Part shown: piece by piece, positions 1 to 9,981 of the stretch
Numbering within the stretch: position 1 is the stretch's first letter
Layout: the number at the start of each line of letters is the position of its first letter
Assembly (NCBI RefSeq): GCF_000382485.1
Contig: NZ_AORY01000012.1
Location: forward strand, 432,309-496,308
Direction of reading: 5' to 3'
From: Sphingomonas sp. Mn802worker
GTDB lineage: Bacteria > Pseudomonadota > Alphaproteobacteria > Sphingomonadales > Sphingomonadaceae
Length of the DNA stretch: 64,000 nucleotides
Program-made: the position numbers and the translations under genes
The notes under the pieces: generated by a model
The model's input: only the letters and a program-made list of their open reading frames with translations
The model's database searches: none
What the model was told of the DNA's origin: nothing

Positions 1-2659
1 AGCCGCGATGCTCGCCCAGCCCCGACCAGGCGGGCGCGGCGATCGTGCCGACGATCAGGTCGACGACATCGGGCGAGACGAGTGGCGATGAGGCGATCGA
101 ATAGAAGCGCGGCTGGATAGCGGGCGACCAGTCGATCAGTTGGTCGAGCGTCACCGACGCGGCTGGATGCCGCTCGATCAGGTCGAGCAGCGACACGCGC
201 TTGTCGCCCACCTGCGCGTCGTAATCCGCCTCGATCGCCGCCAAGGCCGCGACCGTGTGCGGGCACCGCGTCGTGCCGCGCAGGCCCGCGAGCGCGCGCC
301 GCGACGCCGCCTCGGACAGTTCGACGAAGTCGGTCAGCAGCTGCTCGACTGTGACGGTGGCGCCGAGCGGCAGGTGCTTGAAGCGACCGCCCTGCCCGTC
401 GACCCTGACCTGCATCGCGCCGCGGGTGTCTAGGAGGTCGAGCGCACGCGCGACCAGATCGGGCCGGTTGCGCGCGTAGATCGCGAGGTGGTCGCCGGTG
501 GCATAATGCTTACCCTCGGGAAGCCGTACCCGGATCAGCCGGGTCGACGGTCGCGGCGGCTCCTGCGCGAAGTCCCACAAGCCATCGGCCGGGCGGACCA
601 GTTCGTCATTGGCGACGATCTCCAGCCGCTGCGCGTGTTCGGGCAAGGCGCGCACGCGCATCTCGGCGGCGTCGACCGGCACCAGCGACAGCGTCGCGCT
701 ATTCGCCGCCGGCGCCGCCTCTGCGCCCAGCGCCTGCCACAGGTCGCGCACGAAGGTGGCAATCGCGCCGTCGAAGTCGCCCTGCCCATCGGCTTCGCCA
801 CGCGGCACCAGCCGCTCACCGCCAGCCGCCGCGATTGCGGTATCAACGCGGCTGGGGAATGCCTGAAAGTTCGGCCATTGACTATTGCCGATGCCGAGCA
901 CGGCGTAGCGCGCGCCGCTCCAATCCGCGTCGTTGAACACCCCAGCATCGAGCGCGCGTTCGACCGCGACCGCGCTGTCGGGCGCCCGACCGTTATAGGT
1001 CGCGGTGACGATCACGATCACCTTGTCGGCGGGTGCCGCGCCGCCCTTAAGTCCCTCGTCCATCGACCGCACGACAACGTCGAACCCGTCGGTGCGTGCG
1101 CGCTCGGCGATCTCCTCCGCGACGTCGCGCGCGGTGCCGAGCGAGGTGCCGTAAAGCAGTACGAAGCGCTGCCCCGATCCGGCCACCGCGCCGATCGCTA
1201 TCGCCTCGTCTGTCGTGGCGGCCTCACCCATCTGCAAACGCTCATGGGCTCCGCGCAAGCGCACGCGCATGGCGAATTCGTCAGGCTTGATCGACAGCGT
1301 CTCCTTGACGCGCAGCGTGTAGCTGTGCGGATCGCTGATCGCGAAGGCGCGCAGCAGCATGGCCAGCGCGATCTTCGCTTCCACCATCGCGAACTGCCGC
1401 CCGATGCACGCGCGCTCGCCGTTGCCGAACGGCTTGTAGGCGTGCGGATGCCGCGCCGCCTCGGCCTCAGGCAGCCAGCGATCGATGTCGAACTCGTCTG
1501 GCTGCTCCCACACACCCGGCGCGCGATGGAGGCCGGGCGTGAAGATGTTGACCGGGCGATCCTTGCGCATCCGCCAGCCGGGCTTGCCGTCGCCCGCGCC
1601 GATCACCTGATCCCCGAACGGTGCGACGCTGAACGCGGGCGCGGTCGGCCACAGCCGCAACGCTTCCTTCAACACGCGCTCGATCACCTCAAGGCGGGCG
1701 ACCTGCGCGTAATCGGGTCGCGTATCACCGGGCAGCACACGGTCGACCTCGGCATAGGCCTGTGCCAGCACCGCGGGGTTGCGCAGCAGGTAGGTGAAGG
1801 CGAACGTCAGCATCCCCGACGTGGTCTCGTGGCCCGCGATCAGGAAGGTCAGCACCTGATAACGGATGTTGAGGTCATCCAGCCCCTCGCCCGTTTCCGG
1901 ATCAACGGCGCTCAGCATCAGGTTGAGCAGGTCTTTGCCCTCATTCGGGTTGACCTTGCGGTCGGCGATGATCCCGTCGACCAGCGCGTTCATCTCGGCA
2001 ATGTCGGCCTCGTACTGCGCCGCCGCACGCTTGGCGAAGCGTTGCTGCACCGGCAGCCGCGTGATGACGTTGAGCGCCTCCGACAATGCGCGGCCGAGCG
2101 CGACCAGAAAGCTGTCGAGTTCGTCGCGCTCGAACGAGTTGAAGCGGTGGCCGAAGCCTGCGATCGCGATCGAGTCGAGCGTCAGGCGGGTCATGTCGTC
2201 GGCGACGTGGACGTCGGTGCCCGCCGCGCGCGTCCATTTGGCGACGAGTTGATCGCATACCTCGACGATCATGTCGAAATAGCCGCGCATCGCGCGCTGC
2301 GAAAAGGCGGGCAGCAGGATGCGGTGCGCCTTGCCCCAGTTCGGCTCCTCGCTGAACGCGGTGAACAGCCCGTCGCCCGCGAACTTGCGCACGACCCGCA
2401 GCGCCGGGCCCGGCATCTTGCGAAAGCGGGTCTCGTCCGACAGTTCGGCGACGAGATCGGGATCGGTGACGAAGATCGACACGCGGCTGCCGAAGCGCAG
2501 CTTGAAGATACCTTGCGACATGTCGCGGCTGACGCTGAGCAGATGGCCGATCAGCCCGGCGCGCGCGATCTGGTGCAGGTGGCCGATGACGGGCAGCGCA
2601 CGCGGCATCGGCACCGCTGCGGACGGCGCGGCGGGTATGTCGTTGGGTTTGCTCGCCAT
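1..2659 (-). CDS. Bifunctional cytochrome P450/NADPH-P450 reductase (CYP102-like), 3' end beyond the window
   Basis: Self-sufficient P450 that would oxidise a substrate, probably a fatty acid or similar lipid, with electrons passed from NADPH through FAD and FMN on the same chain. About 886 residues are visible. The I-helix motif AGHETT lies near residue 275. The heme-binding motif FGNGERACIG has the axial cysteine near residue 418. An FMN flavodoxin domain starts near 493 with LLYGTSLGTA. An FAD domain with RFYSIASS lies near 855. The family is usually about 1,050 residues, so the NADPH-binding C-terminus is cut off by the window edge. The start ATG at 2659 gives a soluble N-terminus with no membrane anchor, as in CYP102. 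It is divergent from the secreted-protein gene at 2774. The domain order is seen directly. The substrate is inferred only from the family. Confidence 0.93.
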   Translation of the reverse strand, partial: MASKPNDIPAAPSAAVPMPRALPVIGHLHQIARAGLIGHLLSVSRDMSQGIFKLRFGSRVSIFVTDPDLVAELSDETRFRKMPGPALRVVRKFAGDGLFTAFSEEPNWGKAHRILLPAFSQRAMRGYFDMIVEVCDQLVAKWTRAAGTDVHVADDMTRLTLDSIAIAGFGHRFNSFERDELDSFLVALGRALSEALNVITRLPVQQRFAKRAAAQYEADIAEMNALVDGIIADRKVNPNEGKDLLNLMLSAVDPETGEGLDDLNIRYQVLTFLIAGHETTSGMLTFAFTYLLRNPAVLAQAYAEVDRVLPGDTRPDYAQVARLEVIERVLKEALRLWPTAPAFSVAPFGDQVIGAGDGKPGWRMRKDRPVNIFTPGLHRAPGVWEQPDEFDIDRWLPEAEAARHPHAYKPFGNGERACIGRQFAMVEAKIALAMLLRAFAISDPHSYTLRVKETLSIKPDEFAMRVRLRGAHERLQMGEAATTDEAIAIGAVAGSGQRFVLLYGTSLGTARDVAEEIAERARTDGFDVVVRSMDEGLKGGAAPADKVIVIVTATYNGRAPDSAVAVERALDAGVFNDADWSGARYAVLGIGNSQWPNFQAFPSRVDTAIAAAGGERLVPRGEADGQGDFDGAIATFVRDLWQALGAEAAPAANSATLSLVPVDAAEMRVRALPEHAQRLEIVANDELVRPADGLWDFAQEPPRPSTRLIRVRLPEGKHYATGDHLAIYARNRPDLVARALDLLDTRGAMQVRVDGQGGRFKHLPLGATVTVEQLLTDFVELSEAASRRALAGLRGTTRCPHTVAALAAIEADYDAQVGDKRVSLLDLIERHPAASVTLDQLIDWSPAIQPRFYSIASSPLVSPDVVDLIVGTIAAPAWSGLGEHRG

Positions 2660-2773
2660 GATCGCCGTTGCTCCGTTACGCTCGCCACAGCCCCAACCAC
2701 AGGCTTGGTTCCGCGCGCAAGTTGCCGCAACGGCAGGCTGGCGGTGCGCACGGCGGCCCGGTAAGAGGCCCGA

Positions 2774-3322
2774 ATGGTTCGTTTCCTGCCCTCCATGCTC
2801 AAACCCCTGGTCGCCGGCATCGCCGCCGCCGTCGGCCTTTCGCACCCGGCCGCTGCCGCGATGCAGGATCCTGCCACCGATCCGGTTTGCGCCAATGTGC
2901 GTGTCGCCTTCCCGGCCGAGCTGTCGCATTGGAGCATGCGCACGCCGCTGACCGCGGGCCATGCGCCGCGCAACGCGCCCGTGCTAGCGATTGGCCGCGC
3001 TGCCGACCTGAGGCTCGCGCCTCTCGCCAACGTGCAGCCCCGGATCGCACCGGCCAAGGTGCCGGCACCCGGCAGCTACGCGGGCCTTGTCATGTTTCAG
3101 GTGATCCGCCCCGGCACCTATCGCGTCGCGTTGGGGCAGAAGGCATGGATCGATGTCATCCGCGGACGTGCTGGTGTCGCGTCGAGCGCACACACGATGG
3201 GGCCGCGTTGCACCGGTGTCGCAAAGCTGGTCGACTTTCCACTGCGTCCCGGCCGGTACGTGCTGCAGCTGACGGGCGCGCCGACGCAGACCGTTGCCGC
3301 CACGATCGTCCGGGTAAAGTGA
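2774..3322 (+). CDS. Hypothetical secreted protein
   Basis: I do not recognise this 182-residue protein. It begins with a basic start and a hydrophobic stretch ending in an Ala-rich cleavage-like site near residue 29 (PAAAA), so it is probably exported to the periplasm. The mature part has Pro- and Val-rich beta-type segments and two cysteines (in PVCANV and PRCTGV) that could form a disulfide. Its stop overlaps a possible GTG start of the cyclophilin gene that follows, so the two are probably co-transcribed. The C-terminal half (GTYRVALG, GRYVLQLTG) reads like a small beta-sandwich, but that is inference only. Confidence 0.8.
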   Translation: MVRFLPSMLKPLVAGIAAAVGLSHPAAAAMQDPATDPVCANVRVAFPAELSHWSMRTPLTAGHAPRNAPVLAIGRAADLRLAPLANVQPRIAPAKVPAPGSYAGLVMFQVIRPGTYRVALGQKAWIDVIRGRAGVASSAHTMGPRCTGVAKLVDFPLRPGRYVLQLTGAPTQTVAATIVRVK

Positions 3323-3327
3323 CGGTA

Positions 3328-3942
3328 ATGCTGCCGCTCATCGCGCTGTTCGCGCAAGCCACGGCTCCGGCAGCTGTACCGACGCTAGCTCCGCCTGCTG
3401 TCGCAGCGCCTGCGGCCAACCCGGCAGTGGCACCGGTCAAGGTCCGGCTAGAAACCGCCGCCGGACCGATCGTGATCGCAGTCGACCGCGAGCATGCGCC
3501 GCTCACCGCCGCCAATTTCCTGCGCTACGTCGATGCCAAGAAGCTCGACGGCATCGCCTTCTACCGCGCGGTGAAGGTCGGCGACGGCTACGGTCTTGCG
3601 CAGTTTGGGACGCGCAATGATCCCAAGCGCACGCTGCCACCCGTCGCCTTCGAGCCGACCAGCAAGACGGGTCTGAGCCACGTCGACGGCGCGATCTCGA
3701 TGGCCATGGCGAAGCCGGGCACCGCAGCGGGCGATTTCTTCGTCGTGGTCGGCGATCTGAAATCGATGGACGCGCACGACAATGATCCCGGGTTCGCGGT
3801 GTTCGGCCGCGTGGTCGAGGGGATGGACGTGATCCGCCGCATCCTCGGCTCACCTACTTCGCCGACCGACGGTATCGGCGTGATGAAGGGGCAGATGCTT
3901 TCGCCGACGATCCGCATCAACACCGCGCGTCGCGAGCCGTAG
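3328..3942 (+). CDS. Peptidyl-prolyl cis-trans isomerase, cyclophilin type, exported
   Basis: 204 residues. A hydrophobic leader and an Ala/Pro-rich linker of about 35 residues precede a cyclophilin fold starting at VKVRLETAAGPIVIAVD. Cyclophilin landmarks are visible: APLTAANFLRYVD, FYRAV (the Arg position), ISMAMAKPGTA, FFVVVGD and FGRVVEGMDVIRRI. The usual FMIQGGD segment after FYR is replaced by a longer divergent stretch (GDGYGLAQFG), so activity may be low. The ATG at 3328 is preferred; a GTG at 3319 would overlap the upstream stop. Probable role is folding or chaperoning of periplasmic proteins. It lies between a secreted protein and dnaG. Confidence 0.87.
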   Translation: MLPLIALFAQATAPAAVPTLAPPAVAAPAANPAVAPVKVRLETAAGPIVIAVDREHAPLTAANFLRYVDAKKLDGIAFYRAVKVGDGYGLAQFGTRNDPKRTLPPVAFEPTSKTGLSHVDGAISMAMAKPGTAAGDFFVVVGDLKSMDAHDNDPGFAVFGRVVEGMDVIRRILGSPTSPTDGIGVMKGQMLSPTIRINTARREP

Positions 3943-4029
3943 CGCACCACTCGGTCAGCAAGCCGTAAAGCGTTACCTTTTCGCCACATTGTCGCGCGGC
4001 CGCCGACGCGGCATAGGTAGAATCGCGCG

Positions 4030-5937
4030 ATGTCGCTCTCGCCCGCCTTTCTCGACGAACTGCGCGGGCGCACGCATCTGTCAGCGCTGGTCGGCAAAAC
4101 CATCAAGCTGACGCGCGCAGGTCGCGAGATGCGCGGCTGCTGCCCGTTCCATAATGAAAAGACGCCCAGCTTCTACGTCAACGACGACAAGGGTTTCTAC
4201 CACTGCTTCGGCTGTTCGGCGCACGGCGATGCGATCCGCTGGATGACCGATCATCAGGGTCTGCCCTTCATCGACGCGGTGAAGGAACTCGCCGCCACCG
4301 CCGGGCTGGAGGTACCGCAGGCCGACCCGCGCGCGGCGCAGAAGGCGGAGCGCGCCAAGTCGCTTCACGACGTGATGCAGGCCGCCGCCGACTGGTTTGC
4401 CGCGCAATTGGGCGGGATCGACGGTGCGGCGGCCCGCGCGCTGCTCGACCGCCGCGGGGTGAGCACGTCGACGCAGCGCAGCTTCGGCTTCGGCTACGCG
4501 CCCGACAGCCGTGGCCGCTTGCGCGCCGCGCTCAAGGACTTCGGCGACGCGATGCTGGTCGAGGCCGGGCTGCTGATCCAGGTTGACAACAAGGAACCCT
4601 ACGACCGTTTCCGCGGCCGGTTGATAATCCCGATCCGCGACCAGCGCGGGCGCGTGATCGCATTCGGCGGCCGCATCATCGGAGAGGGCGAGCCCAAATA
4701 TTTGAACTCGCCCGACACGCCGCTGTTCGACAAGGGGCGCACGCTCTACAATCTCGACCGCGCCTCTGCGGCGGCGCGCAAGGCCGACCGCGTGTTCGTG
4801 GTCGAAGGCTATATGGACGCGGTGGCACTCGCGCAGGGTGGCGTGGGTGAGGTCGTCGCCCCGCTCGGCACCGCGCTGACCGAGGCGCAGCTTGAGCGGT
4901 TGTGGCGGATGGTCGACGTGCCGACCGTGTGTCTCGACGGCGACAGTGCCGGGCAGAAGGCGGCGATCCGCGCCGCGCACCGCGCGCTGCCGATGCTGGC
5001 GCCCGGCCGCAGCCTCCGCTTCGTGACGCTGCCCGATGGACAGGACCCCGACGACCTGATGCGCGCGGGCGGCGCGCGCGCGTTCGAGGCGCTGGTGCGC
5101 GAGGCCGAGCCGCTGGTGGAACGGTTGTGGAAGCACGAGCTCGCCGCAGAGCCGCTCGACACGCCCGAGCAGCGCGCCGGATTGAAGCGCCGCCTGTCTG
5201 ACCTCGCGAACACGATCGCCGATCCAAGCGTCAAGTCGGAGTATGTCGCCGAGTTCCGCCACCGCTTCGATCAGCAGTTCGCACGCGGGCGGCAGGGGAT
5301 CGGCTTTCAGACGCGTACGCCGTTCTTCCCCTACCAGCAGCGCCGCGCCGGGCAGAAATGGTCGCCGCCCCCCGCCCCCGTCACCGACGACGCCAAGGCA
5401 GTGCGCGCCGCGGGCGGGATCGACCGCGTGCTCGCCAAGGCGGTGCTCGCCGGCCTGATCCGCCACCCGGCCGAGATCGCAACGCACATGGAAGTGCTTG
5501 GCAGCCTCAAGCTCGCCGATGGCGCACTCGGCCGATTGTTCGAGGCGGTGGTGGACGTAGCGCTTGAGGACAGATCGCGGCGGGAGGGGGCGCTTGATAG
5601 CCAGCGTCTGGTCACCATATTGACGCGATCCGGCTTCGAACAGGTCGCGTCCGACCTGCTCAGGGCCGATACGATGCCCTATTCGTTCACCCGCAAGACG
5701 GCGGACGAGAACAAGGCGCGCGAGGACCTCGACGAGGCGATCGCCATTCTTGTCTCCCGCCCCGAAGTGGATGCGGCGCTGGCGGACGCGACCTCCGCAA
5801 TGCAGCGCCACTTCACCGACGAAGCGTTTGAACGGCAGGTGGCATTGGTCAACGAACAACGGGCGCTGGACGTGCGGCTTGCAAATCTCGTGCAGGCGAA
5901 CGAAGACGCCCGCGCGCTAGGTACCGAGGACAATTGA
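4030..5937 (+). CDS. dnaG: DNA primase
   Basis: 635 residues, normal length. It synthesises RNA primers on the lagging strand together with the DnaB helicase (encoded at 30938-32428 here). The N-terminal CHC2 zinc finger is clear ([12 protein letters not shown] then YHCFGC, with ligands C38, H41, C59 and C62). The TOPRIM core has VEGYMD with acidic E259, and LDGDSAG with D303 and D305. The C-terminal helicase-binding region follows a Pro-rich linker near residue 455. The stop codon overlaps the rpoD start by one base (TGATG), giving the dnaG-rpoD half of the classical macromolecular synthesis operon. rpsU is not present upstream in this window. Confidence 0.98.
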   Translation: MSLSPAFLDELRGRTHLSALVGKTIKLTRAGREMRGCCPFHNEKTPSFYVNDDKGFYHCFGCSAHGDAIRWMTDHQGLPFIDAVKELAATAGLEVPQADPRAAQKAERAKSLHDVMQAAADWFAAQLGGIDGAAARALLDRRGVSTSTQRSFGFGYAPDSRGRLRAALKDFGDAMLVEAGLLIQVDNKEPYDRFRGRLIIPIRDQRGRVIAFGGRIIGEGEPKYLNSPDTPLFDKGRTLYNLDRASAAARKADRVFVVEGYMDAVALAQGGVGEVVAPLGTALTEAQLERLWRMVDVPTVCLDGDSAGQKAAIRAAHRALPMLAPGRSLRFVTLPDGQDPDDLMRAGGARAFEALVREAEPLVERLWKHELAAEPLDTPEQRAGLKRRLSDLANTIADPSVKSEYVAEFRHRFDQQFARGRQGIGFQTRTPFFPYQQRRAGQKWSPPPAPVTDDAKAVRAAGGIDRVLAKAVLAGLIRHPAEIATHMEVLGSLKLADGALGRLFEAVVDVALEDRSRREGALDSQRLVTILTRSGFEQVASDLLRADTMPYSFTRKTADENKAREDLDEAIAILVSRPEVDAALADATSAMQRHFTDEAFERQVALVNEQRALDVRLANLVQANEDARALGTEDN

Positions 5938-7967
5938 TGGCGAAGGCGAATATGGCGGAAGCACCCGAGGCTCAGGACAACGGGGATGCGCCGCTGATCG
6001 ACTTGAACGACGCGAACATCAAGAAGGTGATCGCCCGCGCCAAGAAGCGCGGCTACATCACCTATGACCAGCTGAACGACGCGCTGCCGCAGGGTGAGAT
6101 GTCGTCCGATCAGATCGAGGACATCACCTCGGCGCTGAACGAGATGGGCATCAACATCGTCGAGAACGACGAGCAGGGCGAGGAAGGCGAGACCGAGGAG
6201 CGCGCCGAAGAGGACGAGGTCGAGGCGACCGATGCCGAGGCCGACAGCAGCGCGCCCGTCGTCGAGAAGAAGAAGGAAACCGTTGATCGCACCGACGATC
6301 CGGTCCGCATGTATCTGCGCGAGATGGGGGCGGTCGAGCTCCTCTCGCGCGAGGGTGAGATCGCGATCGCGAAGCGGATCGAGGCCGGGCGCGACACGAT
6401 GATCCTGGGGCTATGCGAGAGCCCGATCACCTTCAACGCGATCATCGACTGGTCGACTGCGCTGAACGAAGGGCAGATGCAGCTGCGCGAGATCCTCGAT
6501 CTCGACGCGATGCTGTCGAAGGGACCGTCGGCCGAGCAGGTCGAGGGCGCCGAGGACGACGACGGCGAGATCAGCGAGAAGAACGCCGGCACCAGCTTCA
6601 AGGAAGAAGAGGACGTTGCCGAGGAGCCGTCCGCCGATGAGGACGACGAGTCCGGCGAGCCGCGCGTGCCGCGCCCGAGCGACGACGAGGACGAGGACAA
6701 CACGCTCAGCCTCGCGCAGATGGAGGAAACGCTCAAGCCGCAGGCGCTGGAGAAGTTTGCCAATATCACCGCGCTCTACAAGAAGTTCTCCAAGATGCAG
6801 GAGACGCGGCTTGGTGCGATGGGCGGCGGCAACGAGCTGTCCGCCGCCGACGAGCGCAAGTACCAGAAGCTGCGCGAGGAGCTGACTGCCGAGGTCGAGA
6901 GCGTGCAGTTCCATCAGGCGAAGATCGAGTTCCTAGTCGACCAGCTTTATTCGTACAACCGTCGCCTGACCGCTTTGGGCGGGCAGATGCTGCGCCTGGC
7001 CGAGCGGCACAAGGTCAGCCGCGCCGACTTCCTCAAGCGCTACATGGGACACGAACTCGACGACACGTTCCTGTCGACCGTGTCGGGTCTCGACAAGAAG
7101 TGGACCGCGTTTGCGACCAACGAGGCCGGAGCCGTCGAGCGCATCCGCAGCGAGATCGCCGAAATCTCGCAGCAGACCGGCATGGGGCTGGCCGAGTTCC
7201 GCCGCATCGTCAACATGGTGCAAAAGGCGGAGCGTGAGGCGCGCATTGCCAAGAAGGAGATGGTCGAGGCGAACCTGCGCCTCGTGATCTCGATCGCGAA
7301 AAAGTACACCAACCGCGGGCTACAGTTCCTTGACCTGATCCAGGAAGGCAACATCGGCCTGATGAAGGCGGTCGACAAGTTCGAGTACCGTCGCGGCTAC
7401 AAATTCTCGACCTATGCGACATGGTGGATCCGTCAGGCGATCACCCGTTCGATCGCGGACCAGGCGCGCACGATCCGCATCCCGGTCCATATGATCGAGA
7501 CGATCAACAAGCTGGTCCGCACCAGCCGCCAGTTCCTCCATGAGCAGGGCCGCGAGCCGACGCCCGAAGAGATGGCCGAGCGCCTGAGCATGCCGCTCGA
7601 GAAGGTGCGCAAGGTGATGAAGATCGCCAAGGAGCCGATCTCGCTCGAAACGCCGATCGGCGACGAGGAGGACAGCCATCTGGGCGACTTCATCGAGGAC
7701 AAGAACGCCGTCATCCCGGTTGACGCCGCGATCCAGGCGAATTTGAAGGAAACGGTCACTCGTGTCCTTGCCAGCCTGACGCCGCGTGAAGAGCGCGTGC
7801 TGCGCATGCGCTTCGGCATTGGCATGAACACCGACCACACGCTGGAAGAGGTTGGCCAGCAATTCTCGGTCACGCGCGAGCGTATTCGGCAGATCGAGGC
7901 CAAGGCGCTCAGGAAGCTCAAGCATCCAAGCCGTAGCCGCAAGATGCGCAGCTTCCTCGACCAATGA
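5937..7967 (+). CDS. rpoD: RNA polymerase primary sigma factor RpoD (sigma-70)
   Basis: 676 residues counting from the ATG at 5937. A TTG three bases earlier is possible but less likely. The order is as in primary sigma factors: region 1.1 near 25-80, a very acidic stretch near 80-110, region 1.2 ([12 protein letters not shown]), a long acidic non-conserved region rich in Asp/Glu, then region 2 starting near 445 ([46 protein letters not shown]). Region 3 and region 4.2 follow ([19 protein letters not shown]) near the C-terminus. It is translationally coupled to dnaG and followed by a near-perfect intrinsic terminator. It directs housekeeping transcription. Confidence 0.98.
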   Translation: MAKANMAEAPEAQDNGDAPLIDLNDANIKKVIARAKKRGYITYDQLNDALPQGEMSSDQIEDITSALNEMGINIVENDEQGEEGETEERAEEDEVEATDAEADSSAPVVEKKKETVDRTDDPVRMYLREMGAVELLSREGEIAIAKRIEAGRDTMILGLCESPITFNAIIDWSTALNEGQMQLREILDLDAMLSKGPSAEQVEGAEDDDGEISEKNAGTSFKEEEDVAEEPSADEDDESGEPRVPRPSDDEDEDNTLSLAQMEETLKPQALEKFANITALYKKFSKMQETRLGAMGGGNELSAADERKYQKLREELTAEVESVQFHQAKIEFLVDQLYSYNRRLTALGGQMLRLAERHKVSRADFLKRYMGHELDDTFLSTVSGLDKKWTAFATNEAGAVERIRSEIAEISQQTGMGLAEFRRIVNMVQKAEREARIAKKEMVEANLRLVISIAKKYTNRGLQFLDLIQEGNIGLMKAVDKFEYRRGYKFSTYATWWIRQAITRSIADQARTIRIPVHMIETINKLVRTSRQFLHEQGREPTPEEMAERLSMPLEKVRKVMKIAKEPISLETPIGDEEDSHLGDFIEDKNAVIPVDAAIQANLKETVTRVLASLTPREERVLRMRFGIGMNTDHTLEEVGQQFSVTRERIRQIEAKALRKLKHPSRSRKMRSFLDQ

Positions 7968-7974
7968 TCCGAAC

Positions 7975-8006
7975 ACGCCGGCGAAGGAGACTTCGCCGGC
8001 GTTTTT
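7975..8006 (+). terminator. Intrinsic terminator of dnaG-rpoD
   Basis: A perfect stem of 11-12 bp (left arm ACGCCGGCGAAG at 7975-7986, right arm CTTCGCCGGCGT at 7991-8002) with a GAGA tetraloop, running straight into a T tract. It begins eight bases after the rpoD stop. Confidence 0.93.
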
Positions 8007-8182
8007 CTCGATAAGCGTCGGCATAGCGGATCGTCGGCTTGCCTCGGTGGCCGCTTTGACGATAGCTGCCTCGGCTAAACATCCGTTATGGGCCGACTTT
8101 CTGCGAGTTGCGGTCGGCCGAAATCATCCATTCTGCTTCAACTTGCTAGGCATGCCGTCGGTCGCGGGCCAGTCATCGGCCT

Positions 8183-9070
8183 ATGGACAACACACTTCCG
8201 CAAATCAGCCCCGAACAGCAGGTGACCGCGTCGGAGCTCGTCCGCCATTTCGGCTTGTGGCAGGATCGCGCCGCACGCGCGCCGGTCTATATTCACCATC
8301 GGGGGCGTCTGCGGCTCGTGTTGCTGTCGCTCGAACTGATGGACTCGATCTGCTCGACGCATCTCGACGGCGTCCCTGACGTCAATGGGCAGGTGCCCGC
8401 GCTGATCGACCACCTTGATGAGGCATTGATCGTGTTCGCGGCAAACGGGCATATCCGCCATGCCAACGCCGCCGCGCAGACCCGCTTCGGCAAAGGGGCG
8501 CAGGTCGATCGCGCCGCCCGCCAGGTAACGCAGGTGAGCGGCCTGTTCCTTGAAGACGCGGTCGCGCGCGTACTCGCCAGCGGCACGGGCGAGACGCTCG
8601 ACCTCGTGCCCGACCCCTTCCCCGCGCGCCGACTGCACGCTCGGATCGATCCCTTGGGTGACGGTTGCCTGCTGGTCGCGCGTGATGCGACCGCGGCGGA
8701 GGAGGCGCGCGCATGCGCGGCCGAGCTGCGCGCGCTCGAACGCGCGATCGAAGTGTCGAACGTCGCGGCACGCGCGCGTATCAATCCGCGCGGCTATCTG
8801 CTCGAACCCGACGCCGCGCTTGCACGCGTCACCGGAACGACGGTCGAACAGCTCGCCACCGCACGCTTCCTGACGCTGGTCGCAGTCGCCGACCGCGCGC
8901 GCGTGGCCGACATGATCGACTATGCCTTCGCCAATACCGCCGCGGTGGGAACGCGCGCGCACTTGCTCGTCCATGGTGCGACCGCGCTCCCAGTCGCCCT
9001 GGGCATCGCCCCGGTCGAGCGCAGCGGTCGGGTCGACGAGCTGAGCATTCTGCTCACGCCAGCAGCCTGA
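8183..9070 (+). CDS. PAS-domain protein with a Phd/YefM antitoxin-like N-terminus
   Basis: 295 residues. Residues about 13-58 (VTASELVRHFGLWQDRA, PVYIHHRGRLRLVLLSLE) match the pattern of the Phd/YefM DNA-binding fold: a short helix, an amphipathic helix, then two strands around an HxGR turn. From about 75 a PAS-like domain follows (LIDHLDEALIVFAANGHIRHANAAA), and a second PAS-like segment lies near 190-290 (ISNVAARARINPRGYLLEPD-type start, then LVAVADRARVADMIDYA). No transmembrane helix, kinase, GGDEF or HTH domain is seen. No toxin gene lies next to it. It is probably a cytoplasmic sensor or transcription regulator. The Phd assignment is by eye and the ligand is unknown. Confidence 0.8.
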   Translation: MDNTLPQISPEQQVTASELVRHFGLWQDRAARAPVYIHHRGRLRLVLLSLELMDSICSTHLDGVPDVNGQVPALIDHLDEALIVFAANGHIRHANAAAQTRFGKGAQVDRAARQVTQVSGLFLEDAVARVLASGTGETLDLVPDPFPARRLHARIDPLGDGCLLVARDATAAEEARACAAELRALERAIEVSNVAARARINPRGYLLEPDAALARVTGTTVEQLATARFLTLVAVADRARVADMIDYAFANTAAVGTRAHLLVHGATALPVALGIAPVERSGRVDELSILLTPAA

Positions 9071-9207
9071 CCGCCTGCACGGTCCAGTTACCGCATCACG
9101 CGAACGATTTAGCCGGTCGAGGTCCGCGTTAAACGCGCGCGATCCAGCGTAAACGCGACCTTCACACTCGCACGCTAAGCCGATGAGGCCGGGGGGCTGG
9201 CATGTGA

Positions 9208-9879
9208 ATGGAGGTAAAGGCGCGCGTGATTGTTGCATCGAGCGAGGCATGGTCGGTCGGCACGCGCACGCTCGCGTCGCTGGTCGCGACCGACGGCACC
9301 GCCGCGCAGACGCACGCGCTGATGCTCGCACGCCCTGTTGCCTCGATGCGCGACCTGGCCGATGCGGTGCATGCGCTCTGCGCCGTGCACGGCTCGCCTG
9401 ACCGGCGGCTCCCGACACTCGACGCCGCTGACGCCGCGTTACAGAACTGGATCGTACGCGTTGCCGGTGTTCGCGCGGACGAACGCGCCTTTCTCGCCCG
9501 TCTAGCAGCCGATGTCGGGCCAATCCCGTCGACGCCGGGTCACGCTGCGACCGAGGCGGCATTGTTGGCGCAGCGCCAGGTGCTCGACCGTCTCTCCGCA
9601 TCCGACCGCGCCGGCTGCGCGCTTGGTGCCGCGGTCGGGTTGACGCTCGACTGGGTCGCGATCCGCGCCGTGCTCGACAATGCCGCGCGACGCCTGTTCG
9701 GGACGGGCCCCGAGACGACGCACGAGTTCGCGCGACAGATCGCCGCGCTGCTCGCGCAAGCGCCGCTGCCGTCGGGCGTGGAGCGGGCGATGCTGTTCGG
9801 CGCGGAGCAATTGCTCGCGCAGCACCGCGGGCTGTGGCACCTGCTCGAGGCACGCGCCTCCGCGCGCGACCGCGCCTGA
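9208..9879 (+). CDS. Hypothetical Ala-rich helical protein
   Basis: Not recognised. 223 residues, rich in Ala, Leu and Arg, predicted almost wholly helical. There is no signal peptide, no transmembrane segment and no cysteine pair. It has strong GC3 coding bias on this strand, which supports a real gene. A region of about 137 bases with no clear promoter separates it from the PAS gene, and about 100 bases separate it from moxR. The ATG at 9208 follows a weak purine-rich stretch; a GTG at 9228 would lie in a different frame. It is probably cytoplasmic. Nothing in the sequence shows its function. Confidence 0.72.
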   Translation: MEVKARVIVASSEAWSVGTRTLASLVATDGTAAQTHALMLARPVASMRDLADAVHALCAVHGSPDRRLPTLDAADAALQNWIVRVAGVRADERAFLARLAADVGPIPSTPGHAATEAALLAQRQVLDRLSASDRAGCALGAAVGLTLDWVAIRAVLDNAARRLFGTGPETTHEFARQIAALLAQAPLPSGVERAMLFGAEQLLAQHRGLWHLLEARASARDRA

Positions 9880-9981
9880 GCTGATCCCCGCCGTCCGCAC
9901 CCGAGCATGTCGCCGGCTTGCATCGCGGCGTGGCTCTCCGCTACGCCGGTGCGAGAACAATCGAACAGGACGGGATTGCCC

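Noticed and set aside
488..2764. 758-residue open frame on the plus strand
   Set aside because: It is antisense to the P450/reductase fusion, which has clear heme, FMN and FAD motifs. Long antisense frames are expected at this GC content.
4081..5859. 592-residue open frame antisense to dnaG
   Set aside because: Shadow of a well-defined primase. No motif in the antisense product.
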